Counted from the first letter of the stretch, positions 42,814-51,041 are shown. The stretch is 64,000 nt of DNA from an uncultured Phascolarctobacterium sp. (GCA_900757795.1 CAAEPE010000037.1:62001-126000); one strand, 5' to 3'. Translations and numbers: made by a program. The notes: a model not told the origin generated them from the letters alone.

Positions 42814-43692
42814 ATGATAATAGAAGATGGATTTTCTGTATTAGATACTAATTTCAGTATTCTAGGTGAGAATAAAGCTGTCAAGGAGGTCAAGGTAATC
42901 AAGGTGCCTATTGACCAAATTTTTCCCAATCCTTATCAGCCCCGCAAAACATTTGATGACGGTGCTTTAGAGGAATTGGCAGATTCTATTGCTCAATACG
43001 GTGTTTTGCAGCCCTTGCTGGTAGCTCCTGCTGAAGACGGACGCTATCTGTTAATTGCCGGCGAGCGGCGTCTGCGCGCCAGCCGTATGGCAAAGCTGGA
43101 AGAGGTGCCTGTGATTATCAGCGAGTATACCTCACAGCAAATTGCAGAAATAGCGCTAATTGAAAATTTACAACGTGAGGATTTGCACTTTTTAGAAGAA
43201 GCAGAAGGATATGAGCAGCTCATGGAGCAGTTCCATTTAACGCAAGAGGCTTTGGCTGCCCGCGTTGGCAAAAAGCAGTCCACCATTGCTAATAAACAGC
43301 GCTTGCTGCGTTTATCCGCATCTATTCGCAAATTGTTGGTAGAAAAAAATTTAAGTGAGCGCCATGCACGCGCGCTTTTGCGTTTGGAAGACGATGCACA
43401 GCGCATGGAAGTTTTGCAGACGGTTATCGCTCGCGGCTACAATGTGCGCCAAACGGAAGAATATATTGCTAAATTATTGGCAGAGAAACAGCAAGAAAAA
43501 AAGAAACGCTTGGTGATTGTGAATGATGTGCGTATTTATCTGAACAGCATTAAGCAAGTAGTTAATTCTATTAAGTCCGTAGGCATTCCCGTAAATATGG
43601 AGCAAATTGTAGAGGGCGACGAAGTTATTGTCAGCCTGCGGATTAAAAATCAAAAAAAACCCAAGGGCGGCAATAGCAAGCCTTTATTCTAA
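42814..43692 (+). CDS. noc: nucleoid occlusion protein Noc (ParB family)
   Basis: 292 residues: a ParB N-domain (PNPYQPRKTFDDGALEELAD), the CTPase-type motif GERRLRA and ALIENLQRE, and a helix-turn-helix (LTQEALAARVGKKQSTIANK). The residues that separate Noc from ParB, as I recall published work, are Noc-like here: Gln and Lys in KKQSTIANK and Arg in SERHARALL, where ParB has Arg, Thr and Gly. The place after mnmE-mnmG-rsmG is that of B. subtilis noc. Noc binds its boxes and blocks division over the nucleoid. A Noc box lies 160 bases downstream. soj/parB genes, which I would expect close by, are absent; an MFS gene follows instead. Confidence 0.9.
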   Translation: MIIEDGFSVLDTNFSILGENKAVKEVKVIKVPIDQIFPNPYQPRKTFDDGALEELADSIAQYGVLQPLLVAPAEDGRYLLIAGERRLRASRMAKLEEVPVIISEYTSQQIAEIALIENLQREDLHFLEEAEGYEQLMEQFHLTQEALAARVGKKQSTIANKQRLLRLSASIRKLLVEKNLSERHARALLRLEDDAQRMEVLQTVIARGYNVRQTEEYIAKLLAEKQQEKKKRLVIVNDVRIYLNSIKQVVNSIKSVGIPVNMEQIVEGDEVIVSLRIKNQKKPKGGNSKPLF

Positions 43693-43716
43693 AGTAAAAA
43701 TTGACAAGGAAAATCA

Positions 43717-43747
43717 AAAGCTGCGTTTCACGTGAAACGCAGCTTTT
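43717..43747 (+). terminator. noc terminator built around a parS palindrome
   Basis: AAGCTGCGTTTCACG pairs with CGTGAAACGCAGCTT and seven T follow, a strong rho-independent terminator. Its centre is the parS core, so DNA and RNA functions share one palindrome. Confidence 0.9.
43724..43739. promoter_or_regulatory. parS: parS site (ParB-binding palindrome) in the noc terminator
   Basis: CGTTTCACGTGAAACG matches the 14-base parS core GTTTCACGTGAAAC exactly; only the outermost pair differs from the 16-bp consensus. It lies 8 kb from dnaA. Confidence 0.85.
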
Positions 43748-43851
43748 TTTATCCAAAATGATAGATGCTTTTGTATGAACAAATTGTTTGGCTGATAAAA
43801 AAATTAAATTCTTTTTCGCTTGGGGAAATTACCGGCGCCAATCGTAAAAGT

Positions 43852-43865
43852 ATTTCCCGGGAAAT
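43852..43865. promoter_or_regulatory. Noc-binding site (NBS)
   Basis: ATTTCCCGGGAAAT is exactly the Noc-box consensus known from B. subtilis. It lies between the noc terminator and the stop codon of the MFS gene. I saw no second copy elsewhere in the window. Confidence 0.8.
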
Positions 43866-43867
43866 AG

Positions 43868-45046
43868 TTAAGCTCTTTTTTCGTGACGCAGATATACGGT
43901 GCCGCTGATAGCTAAAAGCATTACTCCTGCCACGAAAAATAAACTTTTTAGCGGAAAATAAGTGGCGATAGTTCCGCCCAGCAGCGGACCAACCATGCTG
44001 CCGAACTGCTGCGCGCTGAACATAAAGCCAAAGGCGCGCCCGCGCTGGTCAGCGTCGGTATTGCTGGCTAAAACTGCCGAAAGGGATGGCTGAATCCCTG
44101 CGCAGCAAAGGCCGTAAGTAAAATTAGCAATGCAGAACAGCGTCATAGTATTAGGCAGCGCTACTACAAAATTCATCAAGCCGGCGGAAAGCGTAGCTAA
44201 ACACAGACTGCGGTAAAAGCCGTGGCGCTGGCCGAAACGTCCCCAGCTGGGAGCAGTAATGGCGCTGGCAATACCTACCAAACTAAAAACAAAACCCGAA
44301 AGAAAAATTAAATTGCCTTCGCCGTGATTTATTTCGCTGACGTACAGGCTCAGAATTGGCTGAATAAGCAAAATTACCATTTGTGCCACGGCGGCGTAAA
44401 GCAAAACCTCGCGTATCTTGGGCCGTTTCAAAAGCTGCTCCGTTTTTTTCTCCTGCTGCTTTTTAATTTCTACGCGAGGCGGCTCGGGAATATAAAAGAA
44501 AAAGATGAGCGTAATCAGCGTCAATAGACTGCCCGCAACGAAAAAGCTGCTGCGCATACCAAAAAGCGACGCCAGACTGCCGCCAATCAAAGGGCCGATA
44601 ACGTTGCCGCAGGTTAAGCCCGCCTGCAAAATGCCCAAGCTTACGCCTAATTTATCAATGGGCACAAGGCTCGTAGCAATAGCCAGGCAGACGCTCCACA
44701 AACCGGCGGCGAAGCCTTGAATAACGCGCACGCCGAACATCTGCTCCGGACTGGTGACCATGCCGCCTAAAAAATAAGAAATAGCCAAGCCTGTTCCGGC
44801 GCGCATAGCCATCATTTTTTTGCCTTTAGTATCCGCCATTTTGCCCCAAATGGGCGCCATAATACCGCCGATTAAAAAGGTTATGGAAAAAATAGCGCCG
44901 TTCCACATTTTTACGGCGTCCAAGCTGACGCCCAGCTCGTTCATAAGATACATGGGCAGAAACGGTATCAGCATGGTATAGCCTGCGGACATCATTACTA
45001 CATTGGCTGTAAGAATCGCCAAAATTATTTTCCAGTTTTTCATCAA
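43868..45046 (-). CDS. MFS transporter (drug:H+ antiporter type)
   Basis: 392 residues with 12 hydrophobic segments and the MFS loop motif after helix 2 (GKMADTKGKKMMA) and again in the second half (GRFGQRHGFYR). Gly-rich text in helix 5 (GNVIGPLIGGSLASLFG) is typical of DHA1-type exporters. The substrate is unknown. It is convergent with noc, in the place where soj-parB would be expected. Confidence 0.88.
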   Translation of the reverse strand: MMKNWKIILAILTANVVMMSAGYTMLIPFLPMYLMNELGVSLDAVKMWNGAIFSITFLIGGIMAPIWGKMADTKGKKMMAMRAGTGLAISYFLGGMVTSPEQMFGVRVIQGFAAGLWSVCLAIATSLVPIDKLGVSLGILQAGLTCGNVIGPLIGGSLASLFGMRSSFFVAGSLLTLITLIFFFYIPEPPRVEIKKQQEKKTEQLLKRPKIREVLLYAAVAQMVILLIQPILSLYVSEINHGEGNLIFLSGFVFSLVGIASAITAPSWGRFGQRHGFYRSLCLATLSAGLMNFVVALPNTMTLFCIANFTYGLCCAGIQPSLSAVLASNTDADQRGRAFGFMFSAQQFGSMVGPLLGGTIATYFPLKSLFFVAGVMLLAISGTVYLRHEKRA

Positions 45047-45071
45047 ACGCCTCCAACGCAGATAAATTACG

Positions 45072-45101
45072 GGCAGTACCGATAACTATCTTGATACTGC
45101 C
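45072..45101. repeat. hairpin repeat GGCAGTACC..TACTGCC, copy 1
   Basis: GGCAGTACCGATAACT and TTGATACTGCC frame a 30-base unit nearly identical to 45671-45700. The 7-bp stem GGCAGTA/TACTGCC lies 36 bases beyond the stop of the next gene, so it may work as its terminator. Confidence 0.6.
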
Positions 45102-45136
45102 GGTTAATTTTTAAGCGGATAATATTATTACAAAGG

Positions 45137-45511
45137 TTATTCTTCGTCCTCTTCCCATTCTTCGCTGTTTTCATTGTAATAGTAAATGCCGTCCTTATAA
45201 ATTAGTTCGTCAATAGTATATTTGTCCCAAATTACACCGCCATAGGGCGCGGGACCGTAAGGACCGTCAATAATATCGCCAATCTGAAAAGAGGACAGCA
45301 TACTTTTCACTTCCGGCTCCTCATTTTCTTGCGCAGAATTTAGCGGCGGTTGTTCTTCCTTGCTGATTGGTTTGTCAGGCGCTTTAATATTAGGCGGGGT
45401 ATACAGGAACTTTAAAAGCGCGCCAAGTATAACCGCTATCAAAATATGGCCGTTAAAAGCTAAATAGAAAATGAAAAATAAAGCGAGCCACGGGGCGAGT
45501 GCAGATAACAT
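45137..45511 (-). CDS. small membrane protein, hypothetical
   Basis: 124 residues: one or two N-terminal hydrophobic helices (PWLALFFIFYLAFNG, ILIAVILGALLKFLY), a Pro/Glu-rich linker, then a small hydrophilic domain with aromatic residues and an acidic end (NSEEWEEDEE). No family is recognised. It is probably an inner-membrane protein. It is a single gene with a hairpin repeat beyond its stop. Confidence 0.6.
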   Translation of the reverse strand: MLSALAPWLALFFIFYLAFNGHILIAVILGALLKFLYTPPNIKAPDKPISKEEQPPLNSAQENEEPEVKSMLSSFQIGDIIDGPYGPAPYGGVIWDKYTIDELIYKDGIYYYNENSEEWEEDEE

Positions 45512-45670
45512 AATAAAATCTCCTATTGCATAGCTATGGAAAAATCATAGACTCTATAACTGCAATTATAGCAAAAATTTAGGCTGCTGCGCATAAAATA
45601 AGCAAAAAATTTTTGGTGTGCGCTGCTGATGTAAATTTAACATAGTTTTTGTATTTTTTGTAATAAAATA

Positions 45671-45700
45671 GGCAGTACCAATAACTGCATTGATACTGCC
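45671..45700. repeat. hairpin repeat GGCAGTACC..TACTGCC, copy 2
   Basis: This is the same 30-base unit as at 45072, again beyond the stop of a minus-strand envelope gene (40 bases). On the minus strand it is followed by T-rich DNA (TATTTTATT), so terminator use is plausible. Confidence 0.6.
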
Positions 45701-45739
45701 TTTGATTTTTAAGCTGTTGGCTGTGATATAATTGTCAGC

Positions 45740-46168
45740 TTAAAGTTTTACGTCCAAGGAAGCGCTGACGCCGACGCCTTGAATACGATTAACGTTTTTA
45801 TAGTCAACTTTGTCTACGGGAATTAAAATTTTCGCTCTGATACCTAAAATAGTTTGTTCAATAATCAGCGCCGCTTTAACTTGGTCAACTTTTTCCTGCG
45901 GGCCGCTGACCTGCGCTGCTCCGGCGCGGCTGCCGTCGCCAACGGAAACAATGGGGACTACCTTCGTCGCGTCCGTACTGCTGACACCGTATTTTGCTGT
46001 TACAGCGTTAATGCCGTCGTTGAGAGGTCCGGCCGTAGCGTCAACAGCGTAGCCAATAACGCCGCCTTTAATAACCTTATCTAAAATACCTGCCTGTACA
46101 GGCGCCATGCCGTTGCCTAAAATAAAACCTGCTAGCACTGCCGCGATAATCCATTTTTTACTCTGCAT
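45740..46168 (-). CDS. exported protein, hypothetical
   Basis: 142 residues from ATG at 46168, behind AAAGGAGG; the longer frame to 46234 lacks a ribosome site. The N-terminus (MQSKKWIIAAVLAGFILGNG, then APVQAG) is a signal peptide by eye. The mature part is Gly/Val/Lys-rich with short beta-like stretches (ILGIRAKILIPVDKV). No family is recognised. It is likely periplasmic or surface-located. Confidence 0.65.
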   Translation of the reverse strand: MQSKKWIIAAVLAGFILGNGMAPVQAGILDKVIKGGVIGYAVDATAGPLNDGINAVTAKYGVSSTDATKVVPIVSVGDGSRAGAAQVSGPQEKVDQVKAALIIEQTILGIRAKILIPVDKVDYKNVNRIQGVGVSASLDVKL

Positions 46169-46272
46169 TGAGAAAACCTCCTTTAGCGTAAGTATTATTT
46201 TGCTTCTACAATTTAATTCTACACTAAACGCCAAAAGCCTTGCGGAGGAGATGTGAAATTATCATGAAAAAT

Positions 46273-46560
46273 TTATTTATTCGCCATCATTAAGCCGCTG
46301 TCCTGAACTCTGATGGGAACTTGTAGAATTTGACCGGGATAAATATGAGCGTTTTGAATATTATTGGCTTTCACAATGCGGTCAACAACTACGCGTACAT
46401 CTTCTTTGCGTTCTGTATGACGCGCTGCTATTTCCCATAAAGTATCGCCTTGAGTAACCGCTACTCTATGATTGCGGTATACAGCAGGTTCTGCGAACAC
46501 ACTGCCAGCTGCCGCATAAATAACACAGGTAATTGCCAGTACGTATAAAATAGCTTTCAT
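46273..46560 (-). CDS. LysM-domain exported protein
   Basis: 95 residues from ATG at 46560. A signal peptide (MKAILYVLAITCVIYAAAGS) is followed by one LysM domain (VTQGDTLWEIAARHT, IVKANNIQNAHIYPGQILQV), which binds peptidoglycan. The size and layout resemble small LysM proteins such as the YneA group, but the sequence does not prove a division-inhibitor role. The start has a GGCGGTGATAAAT ribosome region. Confidence 0.85.
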   Translation of the reverse strand: MKAILYVLAITCVIYAAAGSVFAEPAVYRNHRVAVTQGDTLWEIAARHTERKEDVRVVVDRIVKANNIQNAHIYPGQILQVPIRVQDSGLMMANK

Positions 46561-46759
46561 ATTTATCACCGCCTAAGTAAATCTTTGTTTGATTATATGA
46601 TATTACTAACGGCGAAATTTGTCAACATATTTTTAAAAATATGTTCGTATTAAATTGCAAAAGCCAAAGAATAATTTGTGGTTCACTTTTTGTTCGCACA
46701 ATATATAATAAATTTGATAAGATTTTTCCGTAAATTGTCTATATCTAGTTTGCAAAAAA

Positions 46760-46785
46760 ATACCGAAGCCTGCGCTCCGGTATTT
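46760..46785 (-). terminator. terminator of the 112-residue protein gene
   Basis: AATACCG pairs with CGGTATT, with a run of T on the minus strand, directly after the stop at 46790. Confidence 0.75.
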
Positions 46786-46789
46786 TAGT

Positions 46790-47128
46790 TTAATTCTTAT
46801 TTTTTTTGTTTTCTTCCAGCTTGTGCTTCATCCAGTCAATCATAGCCAGCTTGCCAAAATCGTGCCAGGTTTCGCATTCGCTGTTTTTGGCGATATAGGC
46901 GTTCCATTTTTCTTGGTTGACGTTTTCGACTTCCAATAAATTCATAATGCCAAAGCCGCTGCGCCAAATCATATCGTCCATGGAAGTAAATTTACTGTTT
47001 TCCTTTAAAAATTCCGGGTTGAACAATTCTTGGAAGGTAATCTTGCTCATCATTTGTCCCAGCTCTTTATCAGAAGTAAATTTTGCCAAATAACCTTTAA
47101 AAGTTTTATCTAATTCTTTACTATTCAT
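46790..47128 (-). CDS. hypothetical protein, 112 residues
   Basis: A soluble, mixed-charge protein rich in aromatic residues (MDDMIWRSGFGIMNLLEVEN) and a Lys-rich end (KLEENKKNKN). There is no signal peptide, membrane helix or known motif. It has its own terminator and lies alone between the LysM gene and the divergent Rrf2-cysK unit. Confidence 0.6.
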   Translation of the reverse strand: MNSKELDKTFKGYLAKFTSDKELGQMMSKITFQELFNPEFLKENSKFTSMDDMIWRSGFGIMNLLEVENVNQEKWNAYIAKNSECETWHDFGKLAMIDWMKHKLEENKKNKN

Positions 47129-47270
47129 TTTGCAGCCTCCAAATTACAGTATATTGGTATTTTATCACAAATTCTTGGATAATGGCAGTGCAGAACAAAA
47201 TTTATTTATGAATTACAGCTAAAGATGTAAATTATATGTAACAGCGGCGCATCTGTGGGGAGAATTTGTT

Positions 47271-47292
47271 GAATTCATAGTGAATTCATAGT
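47271..47292 (+). promoter_or_regulatory. direct repeat in the Rrf2-cysK promoter, possible operator
   Basis: GAATTCATAGT occurs twice in tandem, just before TAAAATA and 34 bases before the Rrf2 start. Rrf2-family regulators such as CymR and IscR often act on their own promoters, so this is a candidate site. Confidence 0.45.
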
Positions 47293-47325
47293 AAAATAAA
47301 AGCATTAAGAAAGGTTGTGACTGAT

Positions 47326-47775
47326 ATGAAAATTTCTACCAAAGGACGCTATGCACTGCGTTTGATGCTGGATATGGCAATGAACGACAACGGTGGTTTT
47401 ATTCCTTTGAAAGCAATCGCCCAAAGGCAGGAAATTTCGGATAAATATTTAGAACAGATTATTCATCAGCTGAGCAAGGGCGGTTTTGTGGTAAGCGCCC
47501 GCGGCGCGCAGGGCGGCTATCGTCTGCTGCGTAAGCCGGAAGAATATACCGTGGGGGAAATTCTGCGGCTGGTGGAGGGAAGCTTGGCGCCGGTTTCTTG
47601 CTTGGACTGCGCAACTCCTTGTGAAAAAATAGAATCCTGTTTGACGATTGGCTTGTATAAAAAAATACAAAAGGCTATTGATGAAGTGGTGGACAACACT
47701 TCTTTGGCAGATATTATTAATGATTACCGCGACAGTCATCCTGCCGTTTGCGTTAAGGAGATGGACGTAAAATGA
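47326..47775 (+). CDS. Rrf2-family transcriptional regulator (CymR/IscR type)
   Basis: 149 residues. The winged-helix part MKISTKGRYALRLMLDMA and ISDKYLEQIIHQLSKGGFV, with ARGAQGGYRL, is standard Rrf2. Three Cys (SCLDCATPCEKIESC contains several) occupy the place where IscR binds an iron-sulfur cluster. It is directly followed by, and overlaps, cysK, so it probably controls cysteine synthesis like CymR or senses iron-sulfur status. I preferred ATG at 47326 over the GTG at 47317 because MKISTKGRYA is the family start. Confidence 0.88.
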   Translation: MKISTKGRYALRLMLDMAMNDNGGFIPLKAIAQRQEISDKYLEQIIHQLSKGGFVVSARGAQGGYRLLRKPEEYTVGEILRLVEGSLAPVSCLDCATPCEKIESCLTIGLYKKIQKAIDEVVDNTSLADIINDYRDSHPAVCVKEMDVK

Positions 47776-48704
47776 AAATAGCACAGCATTTAACTGATTT
47801 AATCGGCAATACGCCGCTTTTGGAGCTGAAAAATTATCGTCAGGCTTTAAAATTGCCGGCGACCGTAATCGCCAAATTGGAAAGCTTTAATCCTGCCGGC
47901 AGCGCCAAGGACAGAATTGCTTTTGCCATGATTAAGGATGCAGAGGAGAAAGGCATTTTGTATCCCGACAGTACGATTATTGAGCCGACCAGCGGCAACA
48001 CCGGCATTGGCTTGGCTTCTGTGGCAGCGGCTAAAGGCTACAAAGCTATTTTGACTATGCCCGATACCATGAGCTTGGAACGCCGCAATTTGCTGCGGGC
48101 TTACGGCGCGCAGCTGGTTTTGACGCCCGGCGCTTTGGGTATGCAGGGCGCCATTGAGAAAGCCAAAGAGCTTGCCGCCAGCATTCCTCATTCCTTTATC
48201 CCCGGCCAATTCAGCAATCCTGCCGCAGTTGCGGCCCATTACCAAACAACCGGTCCGGAAATTTGGCGCGATACCGATGGCAGACTTGACGCTTATGTGG
48301 CAGGCGTCGGCACCGGCGGCAGCTTGTGCGGTGCGGCTAAGTATTTAAAAGAAAAAAATCCCGCTGTGAAAATTTTCGCCGTTGAGCCGGACGCTTCGCC
48401 TGTTTTACGCGGCGGTCAGGCAGCTCCCCACAAGCTGCAGGGAATTGGCGCGAATTTTATTCCCGCTAATTATGATGCGTCCGTGGTGGACGAGGTTTTA
48501 GATATTGACGCGGACAATGCCTATAAAACTTGCCAGCTTTTAGTAAAGCATGAGGGCCTTTTAGTGGGTATTTCCGGCGGCGCGGCTGTGTATGCGGCAG
48601 CGCTTTTAGCGCAAAGAAAAGAATTTGCCGGTAAAACCATTGTGGTGTTGCTGCCCGATACCGGCGAGCGTTATTTGTCCACGCCGGGCTTTATTGCTGA
48701 ATAA
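47772..48704 (+). CDS. cysK: cysteine synthase (O-acetylserine sulfhydrylase)
   Basis: A 310-residue PLP enzyme making cysteine from O-acetylserine and sulfide. LIGNTPLLEL at the start, the PLP-Lys in NPAGSAKDRIAF, TSGNTGIGLAS and the PLP-phosphate loop VGTGGSLCG are present. Its ATG overlaps the Rrf2 stop by four bases. The end, LLPDTGERYLSTPGF, is typical. Confidence 0.95.
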   Translation: MKIAQHLTDLIGNTPLLELKNYRQALKLPATVIAKLESFNPAGSAKDRIAFAMIKDAEEKGILYPDSTIIEPTSGNTGIGLASVAAAKGYKAILTMPDTMSLERRNLLRAYGAQLVLTPGALGMQGAIEKAKELAASIPHSFIPGQFSNPAAVAAHYQTTGPEIWRDTDGRLDAYVAGVGTGGSLCGAAKYLKEKNPAVKIFAVEPDASPVLRGGQAAPHKLQGIGANFIPANYDASVVDEVLDIDADNAYKTCQLLVKHEGLLVGISGGAAVYAAALLAQRKEFAGKTIVVLLPDTGERYLSTPGFIAE

Positions 48705-48744
48705 AACTATGAAACGAGTTTTGCTGATAAAATTTTAGAGGAGT

Positions 48745-49332
48745 ATGATTAAAATGATGACAAGAGATGAAGCATGGAAATTATTGACAGAATATAATAA
48801 GGAGTCCTTTCATTTGCGCCACGCACTGACCGTAGAGGGCATTATGCGTTATTTTGCTAAGGATTTAGGTTATGCAGACGAAGTTGATTATTGGGGAATT
48901 GTCGGCCTGCTGCACGACCTTGATTTTGAGCAGTATCCCGAACAGCATTGCGTAAAATCACAGGAGCTGATGCGCGAGCACGGTGTGGACGAAAATATTA
49001 TCCGCTCCACTGCCAGCCACGGCTGGGGCATGACCGGCTCTCAATATCAGCCGGAGCACCAAATGGAAAAGGTATTGTTCGCCATTGACGAGCTGTCCGG
49101 CCTTATCGGCGCCGCTGCGCTGATGCGTCCGTCTAAGAGCGTGCAGGACATGGAATTGAAATCGCTGAAAAAGAAATTCAAAGACAAAAAATTTGCTGCC
49201 GGCTGCAGCCGCGACGTTATTAAGCTGGGCGCAGAAAATTTAGGCTGGGAGCTGGACGACTTGCTGGAAAAAACTATGATAGCTATGCGCGCTGACGAAG
49301 AAGCTATCAACGCCGCCTGCGAAAGCTTATGA
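48745..49332 (+). CDS. HD-domain hydrolase
   Basis: 195 residues with HD-superfamily metal-binding text: HLRHALTVEGIMRYFAKDL, then GLLHDLDFEQYP, TASHGWG and FAIDELSGLIGAAAL. These proteins cut phosphate esters of nucleotides or related compounds; the substrate is not known. It overlaps the following exported-protein gene by four bases. ATG at 48757 (MTRDEAW) is an alternative start; GAGGAG lies ten bases before 48745. Confidence 0.82.
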   Translation: MIKMMTRDEAWKLLTEYNKESFHLRHALTVEGIMRYFAKDLGYADEVDYWGIVGLLHDLDFEQYPEQHCVKSQELMREHGVDENIIRSTASHGWGMTGSQYQPEHQMEKVLFAIDELSGLIGAAALMRPSKSVQDMELKSLKKKFKDKKFAAGCSRDVIKLGAENLGWELDDLLEKTMIAMRADEEAINAACESL

Positions 49333-50219
49333 AAAATATAAAATTTTTAACGTTGCTGCTGGTTTGCGCCTGTCTATTGGCAGCTGCGCCGGTAAATTTT
49401 GGCAGAGCGTGGGCGGCTAATCCTGACAAAGTGTGGCAGGATTACCAAAATAATCCCGACGTATCTACCGAGCCGCACAAAAGCACTGCGCCGCAGCCTG
49501 CGCCCCATATTACTGTGGAAGATAAAAACGGACAGACCGTAGAACCGTCTGCGCCGGAACAGCTGGAGGACCAGGCGGAAGAAGCTACGGTAGAAGCAAA
49601 AGCTGAAGCACCGCTGGAAGAAAATACGGAAGCAGCTGCGGCAGCCAAAGAAGCACAGCCAGCTGCGCAAGTAAAAACGCCGCCGCAGGTAAGCAACGTG
49701 CCTACTAATGTGAAACCTAAACCAAAACCCAAGCGTCAGCTGGTACAAAAGCCTCCGCTGCCTAAAATGTATATGCGCATTCCGCAGGCTATGGATTTTG
49801 TAAGCGTAAATTCGGCCGCAGGCGGATACAGCTTAGCGCTGCCCAAAGCCTTTGGTGCAGACCCGCTGGCAGATTTGCCGGGCGTTCAAGATGTTATGCT
49901 CACGCGCATTGCTGATGACAGCCTCCTATGCGCCGCTGCAACCTTTGCTGCAGCTGATGCAGACGGGCAAAATAAATTACCCGATTATGCGGACGATAAT
50001 AAAAAAGTTTTACTGCGCTGGCAGCACGGCGTAGATTTTATTTGGGACTGCTGCTTGAGCAAGCACGTTGATTTTTACGGCGAGAAAATTATTTTAGAAG
50101 CTAAAGCTTCCCAAAACAATAAAATCTATCAGCTTTTATATGTACTGCCGAAAAAATCACTAAATACCTATTTGCCCCAAGCGCTGCAATCCCTAGACAG
50201 CTTTGCCACGGCTAATTGA
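49329..50219 (+). CDS. exported Ala/Pro-rich protein with a C-terminal domain
   Basis: 296 residues. A signal peptide (IKFLTLLLVCACLLAAAPV) is followed by a 100-residue low-complexity Ala/Glu/Pro/Lys stretch, PKPKPKR, then a compact C-terminal domain of about 150 residues that I do not recognise (contains WQHGVDFIWDCCLSKHVDF). The long Pro-rich linker could span the periplasm or cell wall. It is translationally coupled to the HD gene. Confidence 0.7.
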   Translation: MKNIKFLTLLLVCACLLAAAPVNFGRAWAANPDKVWQDYQNNPDVSTEPHKSTAPQPAPHITVEDKNGQTVEPSAPEQLEDQAEEATVEAKAEAPLEENTEAAAAAKEAQPAAQVKTPPQVSNVPTNVKPKPKPKRQLVQKPPLPKMYMRIPQAMDFVSVNSAAGGYSLALPKAFGADPLADLPGVQDVMLTRIADDSLLCAAATFAAADADGQNKLPDYADDNKKVLLRWQHGVDFIWDCCLSKHVDFYGEKIILEAKASQNNKIYQLLYVLPKKSLNTYLPQALQSLDSFATAN

Positions 50220-50272
50220 TTTTCGATAACGGGGTAAAAATTTTAGCAAGAAAAATTGGAGGAGGGACAGCC

Positions 50273-50479
50273 ATGCCTTATGTAAATATTAAAATTACCC
50301 GCGAGGGCAACGTTACGCCGGAGCAAAAGCGCCAGCTTATCGAGGGCGCAACCAATTTGCTTCATGACGTTTTAGGCAAAAATAAAGCTACGACGGTAGT
50401 GGTCATTGACGAAGTAGATACGGATAACTGGGGCATTGGCGGCGTGCCTGTCACCGAAATTCGCAAGCAGAAAAAATAA
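50273..50479 (+). CDS. 4-oxalocrotonate tautomerase family protein
   Basis: 68 residues starting MPYVNIKITREG: the catalytic Pro becomes N-terminal after Met removal, as in all tautomerases of this family. ATG at 50273 follows GGAGGAGGGACAGCC. The physiological substrate is unknown in most bacteria. It stands 53 bases after the exported protein gene. Confidence 0.9.
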   Translation: MPYVNIKITREGNVTPEQKRQLIEGATNLLHDVLGKNKATTVVVIDEVDTDNWGIGGVPVTEIRKQKK

Positions 50480-50533
50480 ATTGTTGTATTATTTATAATA
50501 TGTAAGATAAAAAATATGACAGAGGTGACTTTT

Positions 50534-50947
50534 ATGACCAAAGAAGAGTTGAAAGAAAAGTTGAATTGTTTAAGTGAAATACAATTCAAGGAATTGGAAC
50601 AGTGCCAAAATACAGAGGAATGGTCGGCAAAGATGCAGGAGATTTTCGGTGAAAAAATTAATGCCAAGGATTTGCTAGAAATTATAATGGATAAAAGCGT
50701 TACGGAAGCGGAACCTCTTAGCGATGAAGATTTGGAAAAGGTAGCAGGCGGAACTGTAGTTTACGGTGGTAATCAGGCAGCAATGCTATTGCAGCAGCTT
50801 CAACAAAAGGGTAATCATTTTAGTGAGGATGAAAAACAAGCTTTACAAGAAGCGCTTAATGCGGCGAGTAAACCCGGTGCCGACATTTCTGCTTGGGTAT
50901 ACTATCAGGATTTGGTCTCACAAATGGCGCGTAAACATTCTAAATAA
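50534..50947 (+). CDS. Nif11/double-glycine leader peptide, RiPP-like precursor
   Basis: 137 residues. The N-terminal about 70 are helical and acidic with a Nif11-like pattern (MTKEELKEKLNCLSEIQFKE) ending LSDEDLEKVAGG, the usual GG cleavage site of leader peptides exported by peptidase-containing ABC transporters. The 64-residue part after GG is Gln/Ala-rich and has no Cys (TVVYGGNQAAMLLQQLQQKG), so it is not a lanthipeptide core. ATG at 50534 has GAGGTGACTTTT upstream. No maturase or exporter gene is nearby, so the modifying partner, if any, is elsewhere. It could also be an unmodified bacteriocin or a leader-like protein with another role. Confidence 0.6.
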   Translation: MTKEELKEKLNCLSEIQFKELEQCQNTEEWSAKMQEIFGEKINAKDLLEIIMDKSVTEAEPLSDEDLEKVAGGTVVYGGNQAAMLLQQLQQKGNHFSEDEKQALQEALNAASKPGADISAWVYYQDLVSQMARKHSK

Positions 50948-50980
50948 GCTCTTTTCGCCAAAACAAGGGCACAATACAAA

Positions 50981-51029
50981 AACAGGTCAGCATATTATCA
51001 AGGCGATGATATGCTGACCTGTTATTTTT
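50981..51029. terminator. strong bidirectional terminator
   Basis: AACAGGTCAGCATATTATC pairs with GATGATATGCTGACCTGTT and T-runs follow. It separates the precursor gene from panD. Confidence 0.9.
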
Positions 51030-51041
51030 TTGCGAATTTTG

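Noticed and set aside
50534..50947. Lanthipeptide precursor
   Set aside because: The part after the GG site has no Cys, so lanthionine rings cannot form.
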